Part shown: positions 60,842 through 64,000 of the stretch, piece after piece
How the letters are laid out: each line of letters opens with the position of its first letter
Numbering within the stretch: position 1 is the stretch's first letter
Assembly: GCA_947683425.1 (NCBI GenBank)
Contig: CANTUQ010000060.1
Coordinates: 1,364,001-1,428,000 of the forward strand
Reading direction: 5' to 3'
DNA: 64,000 nucleotides
DNA from: Excoecaria cochinchinensis
Taxonomy: Eukaryota > Streptophyta > Magnoliopsida > Malpighiales > Euphorbiaceae
The notes under the pieces: model-generated
The model's database searches: none
Told to the model about the DNA's origin: nothing
What the model saw: the letters and a program-made list of their open reading frames with translations, nothing else
Made by a program: the position numbers and the translations under genes

Positions 60842-63135
60842 TAGGGGTATACACGGTTTTTAATTTTCCTGTACTGAACCGAAATACCGAAGAAAAAGAT
60901 GCAGAACCGAATTTTACTATTGACTTTTTTTACTAGAACTAAATCGAATTGTACTGTTGATTTTTTTATTAGAACCGAACCGAATTGTACTGGAACCGAA
61001 TTGAGAACTGTATTGAACCGTACCGAATTATTCTGTACTGAATTTGACCGAAATAACCGATATTTATTAATTATTATATATAATATTAGTAATTTATATA
61101 TAAATATTATTTATAATTTCTATTATATCGTTATTATATAAATTTAACTTCATAATTATTTGTATTTTTTTGAAACTTTTATAATTATTCGTATTAAATA
61201 TTTTAATGTATGAAATTAATATAATAAATAGTTAATAAATTAAAATAATATTTTGATTATTAATAAGATAAATTTAATTATCATATCTATATGAATTAAT
61301 GAATGTGCAATTAAAATAACTTGTGTTTAATTTAATTTACGTTTAGTATTACTCAACTACTACATAATTTTTTATTTTGTACAAATATTTATATACACAC
61401 ACAAATATAATTATTATATCAATGAAATTTTACTAATTAATGTAATTATATGAGTATCTAATCATCTTACCAATTAATTTCATTTACTTTTAATATCACT
61501 CAACTAGTATTTATCTATTGTAAGTTAATAATTTAATCATATATAATTAAATTTTACTAATTAATATAACTATATAACTATATAGTCACCTTACTAATTA
61601 ACTTCATTTATTCTTAATATCACTCAACTAGTACTCATATATATTTTTTATACAATACCTATATGAATAATTGAGCATATAAATTAATAATATAATTATA
61701 TATAATAATTATTATATATAATAAAATTTACCAATTCAATTCATGTAATTATATAAATATATAATCACCTTACCAATTAATTTCATTTTTTTTAGTATCA
61801 CTCAACTAATAATATCTATTTTGGCACAATACATATATGAGTAATTGAGTTGTAACTTAATAATTTAATTATATATAATTAAATTTTACTAATTCGTATT
61901 TAATTCAATTTAACTTTAATGTCACTCAACTACTACTTAATTTTTTTTGTACAAATATTTATATACAAAATCACTTTACCAATTAATTTTATTTACTTTT
62001 AATGCTACTTTTACATTCACCCTTATAGTTATTAAATATAATATTAATTAATAATCTTTTAACTATTAAGCCAAATTTAGTGAAATTGAGTATAATAACT
62101 GAGCCAACATAATATATATGGATGAATCCTAACCATATAATCAGCCGATGCTGTATATATAATTATCTTATCAATTAATTTCATTTATATTTAGTATCAC
62201 TCAATTAGTAATTATCTATTTTGATACAATATATATTTGAATAATTGATTTATTTTAATAATGTAATTATATATAATTGAATAATTTATTATATAATCAT
62301 TTTATCAATTAAGTTCATTTGCTTCTAGTGTCACTCGACTAATACTCATCTATTTCTATCACAATATCTATATGAATATTTAAATTAAAAATAAAATTAT
62401 ATATAATTATTTATAATAAAATTTTAATTTCTTTTATTTTTAGAGTTACTCAACTAATACTCATCTGTATTTAGCACAATATTTATGTGAGTAATTGAAA
62501 ATATATTTTAATAATATAATTATATACAATTATTATATTAATAAAATTTTATTAATTAATATATAATATAATTATATAAGTATATAATTATCTTATTAAT
62601 TAAATTATTTTTACAGCAAATTAAGAATAAAATTTGAAAAATTTTAGTAGAAATATTTTTTATTTTAAGTTTTGAAGGGAAAGGTTAATATTTGGAGGTA
62701 ATTGAAATATTTGGAGAGAATCTAATGCGGACGAGTTGGGTTTTCAGTATTTGGAGCGAGTTAAACGGGCTAATCGTCATTAATTATTGTTTTTGTTATA
62801 AGTTTTGCTATAGGCGTCCGTTTGCTTATTATTATATGTTTCCGGAAAGTCCATTTCAAGTTGGTCGACTTTTACGAAACTTAGTCTCCTGTAACATCTC
62901 ATTTCGTGCCTCAAAAATAACGTTTGACCTTCCGTTTTTCAATTTGAAGTTTTAGGGGTATTATTGTAATTTTTTTATTTTTTCATATAAATTATTTGTT
63001 ACCTTAGTTTGGAGGGGACTTTTCAATTTAAAATAAAATTCTTTCTTTTTGAGGTATTTTTGCTGCGTCAGAATCCGACCGATTTTATATTTTATTATAT
63101 ATATATATATATATATAAGAAAATAAATTAAAAAA
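60842..63135. mobile_element. hAT-like element E, inverted relative of element A (right end not found)
   Basis: It begins TAGGGGTATACACGG and follows the reverse complement of element A from 6787 down to about 4500. This includes the ACCGAA-rich subterminal zone, the AT-rich tandem array (about 61330-62480) and the block around 62640-63110 (CCCTCCAAA/TTTGGAGGG and GACCTTCCGTTTTTCAATTT regions). By eye identity is high in the first 230 bases, with many C-to-T or G-to-A differences on E relative to A. Similarity stops near 63135; the 0.7 kb corresponding to 3814-4500 of element A is not seen, nor a matching right terminus. A TSD (candidate CTTTGCTT at 60834-60841) could not be confirmed. Confidence 0.8.
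63093..63118. repeat. (AT)n microsatellite in hAT element E
   Basis: The counterpart of the (AT)n tract at 4540-4568 in element A, which lies at the same relative position. Confidence 0.85.
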
Positions 63136-63617
63136 ACCTAAATAGCAAGAAATATTATAAATGAATCATAAATCAGTCATAAACGAATCAAAATTATAGA
63201 AAAGACATTGTATTAAAATAATTTGTAACATGTTTAAATCAAATTGTAAATAAATCAACTTCAATTCTAATAAAAAATCACAAGTTCTCACTCACTAAAA
63301 ATATAAAATAACAAACTAACATTACAATTACAAGAGTATTCTCTGGTTGAAATAAAAAACTATATATAATTAATAATGTTATGATCATAAAAAATATATA
63401 TATATATAATAATAAAAGGTTTAAGAATCAAATAGGCCGTTCAAATTTGTGTTAGTAGTCAAGTGAACCCCTCATAATTCAATAGGATCAATTTCATTCT
63501 CAAAAGAATCAAAATTAGGACAAATAACTTTTTACGAAATTAAAAAAAAAATCCAGTGCTTTTTTTGTCATATTTACATGTTTTTGTCACCAATTCTTTT
63601 TCCAAGTTGGTATTTTC

Positions 63618-64000
63618 TAGGGGTGAGCATGGTCGGTTAACCGGTCCATTAGCCCCAGTCCATTAACCAGTCCATTAATGTCGGTTTTTTGAAATTTCAG
63701 TCCATTAACCAGTCCATTACCATCGGTTAACCAGTCCATCGGTTTCGGATTTTCGGTTCGGTTACCCAATATTTTTCGGTTAACCACTATAATTATAAAT
63801 ATATTCATAAATAAAATTAAAATATTCAAGATACTTAAAAATTAAAGTTTTTTCACTATAATATAACATTATTGTTGTTAAAATAAAAATTTTTAGTGAA
63901 TATAAGCAAATTTGTTTTTGAAAATTAATATTTAATAAGTAAATATATTAATAAGTCCATAATTACTTTTAATTAGATAAATTATTATACTTACTAATAG
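63618..64000. mobile_element. hAT-like element F, left end only (runs off window)
   Basis: The terminus TAGGGGTGAGCATGG at 63618 matches the pattern of elements A-E. It is followed by a subterminal array of GGTTAACCRGTCC / CCAGTCCATTAACC repeats and TTTCGGTTCGGTT. AT-rich sequence continues to the window end. The right end and TSD (left candidate GTATTTTC at 63610-63617) cannot be checked. Confidence 0.7.

Noticed and set aside
3814..63135. Possibility that hAT copies A and E form the ends of one giant composite transposon
   Set aside because: Element A has its own complete termini and its own 8-bp duplication, so it moved alone; the inverted pair is simply two insertions of one family.

Overview
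This is an AT-rich, intron-rich nuclear segment of a plant, and the gene content points to a eudicot. Supporting signs are a DYW-class PPR protein, a plant bHLH of the bHLH48/60 type, the plant complex I ESSS subunit, a nuclear gene for the C-terminal half of mitochondrial ribosomal protein L2 (the split-rpl2 arrangement), and many plant-type transposons. The species cannot be named from the sequence. No tRNA, rRNA or CRISPR array was recognised.

Six host genes were found, all on the minus strand. They are a gar2-related/DIL-type protein (7089-10559, seven coding exons, leader exon near 12.1 kb), mitochondrial L2 C-half (20068-21620, two coding exons plus probable leader exons to about 24.1 kb), complex I ESSS subunit (40210-40542), a DYW PPR protein like Arabidopsis At3g13770 (48692-50820), a GH28/pectin-lyase-fold protein like At3g57790 (51626-54937), and bHLH48/60 (55516-60057, seven exons). 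The gar2-like, ESSS, GH28 and bHLH genes have Arabidopsis relatives that I recall as near neighbours (At2g42300-42320 and At3g57780-57800), so the window looks like an ancestral gene block expanded by transposons.

Much of the rest is transposon. From the left: the 3' end of an LTR element with a 28-bp x 6 tandem array (about 1-1766); an internally deleted LTR element (2348-3143); a foldback MITE (about 3245-3626); a 3-kb hAT-like element (3814-6787); an element with a 10-bp target duplication in the rpl2 leader (22256-23598); a 12-kb Mutator-like element (25038-37204); a second Mutator-like element (42051-47475); a MITE (47692-48198); an inverted relative of the 3-kb hAT element (60842 to about 63135); and the start of another hAT-like element (63618 to the end). 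The 12-kb element itself carries a solo LTR, three hAT-like insertions and a Copia gag scrap.

The most interesting structure is shared by the two Mutator-like elements. Each has a mudrA-type transposase reading inward from one end and an unrelated accessory gene reading inward from the other: a plant mobile domain (PMD) gene in the 12-kb element and a GRF-zinc-finger protein with a C-terminal membrane segment in the 5.4-kb element. This resembles the convergent mudrA/mudrB layout of maize MuDR. Both copies are broken by stops and frameshifts. All exon junctions come from reading frames and splice consensus, not transcripts.
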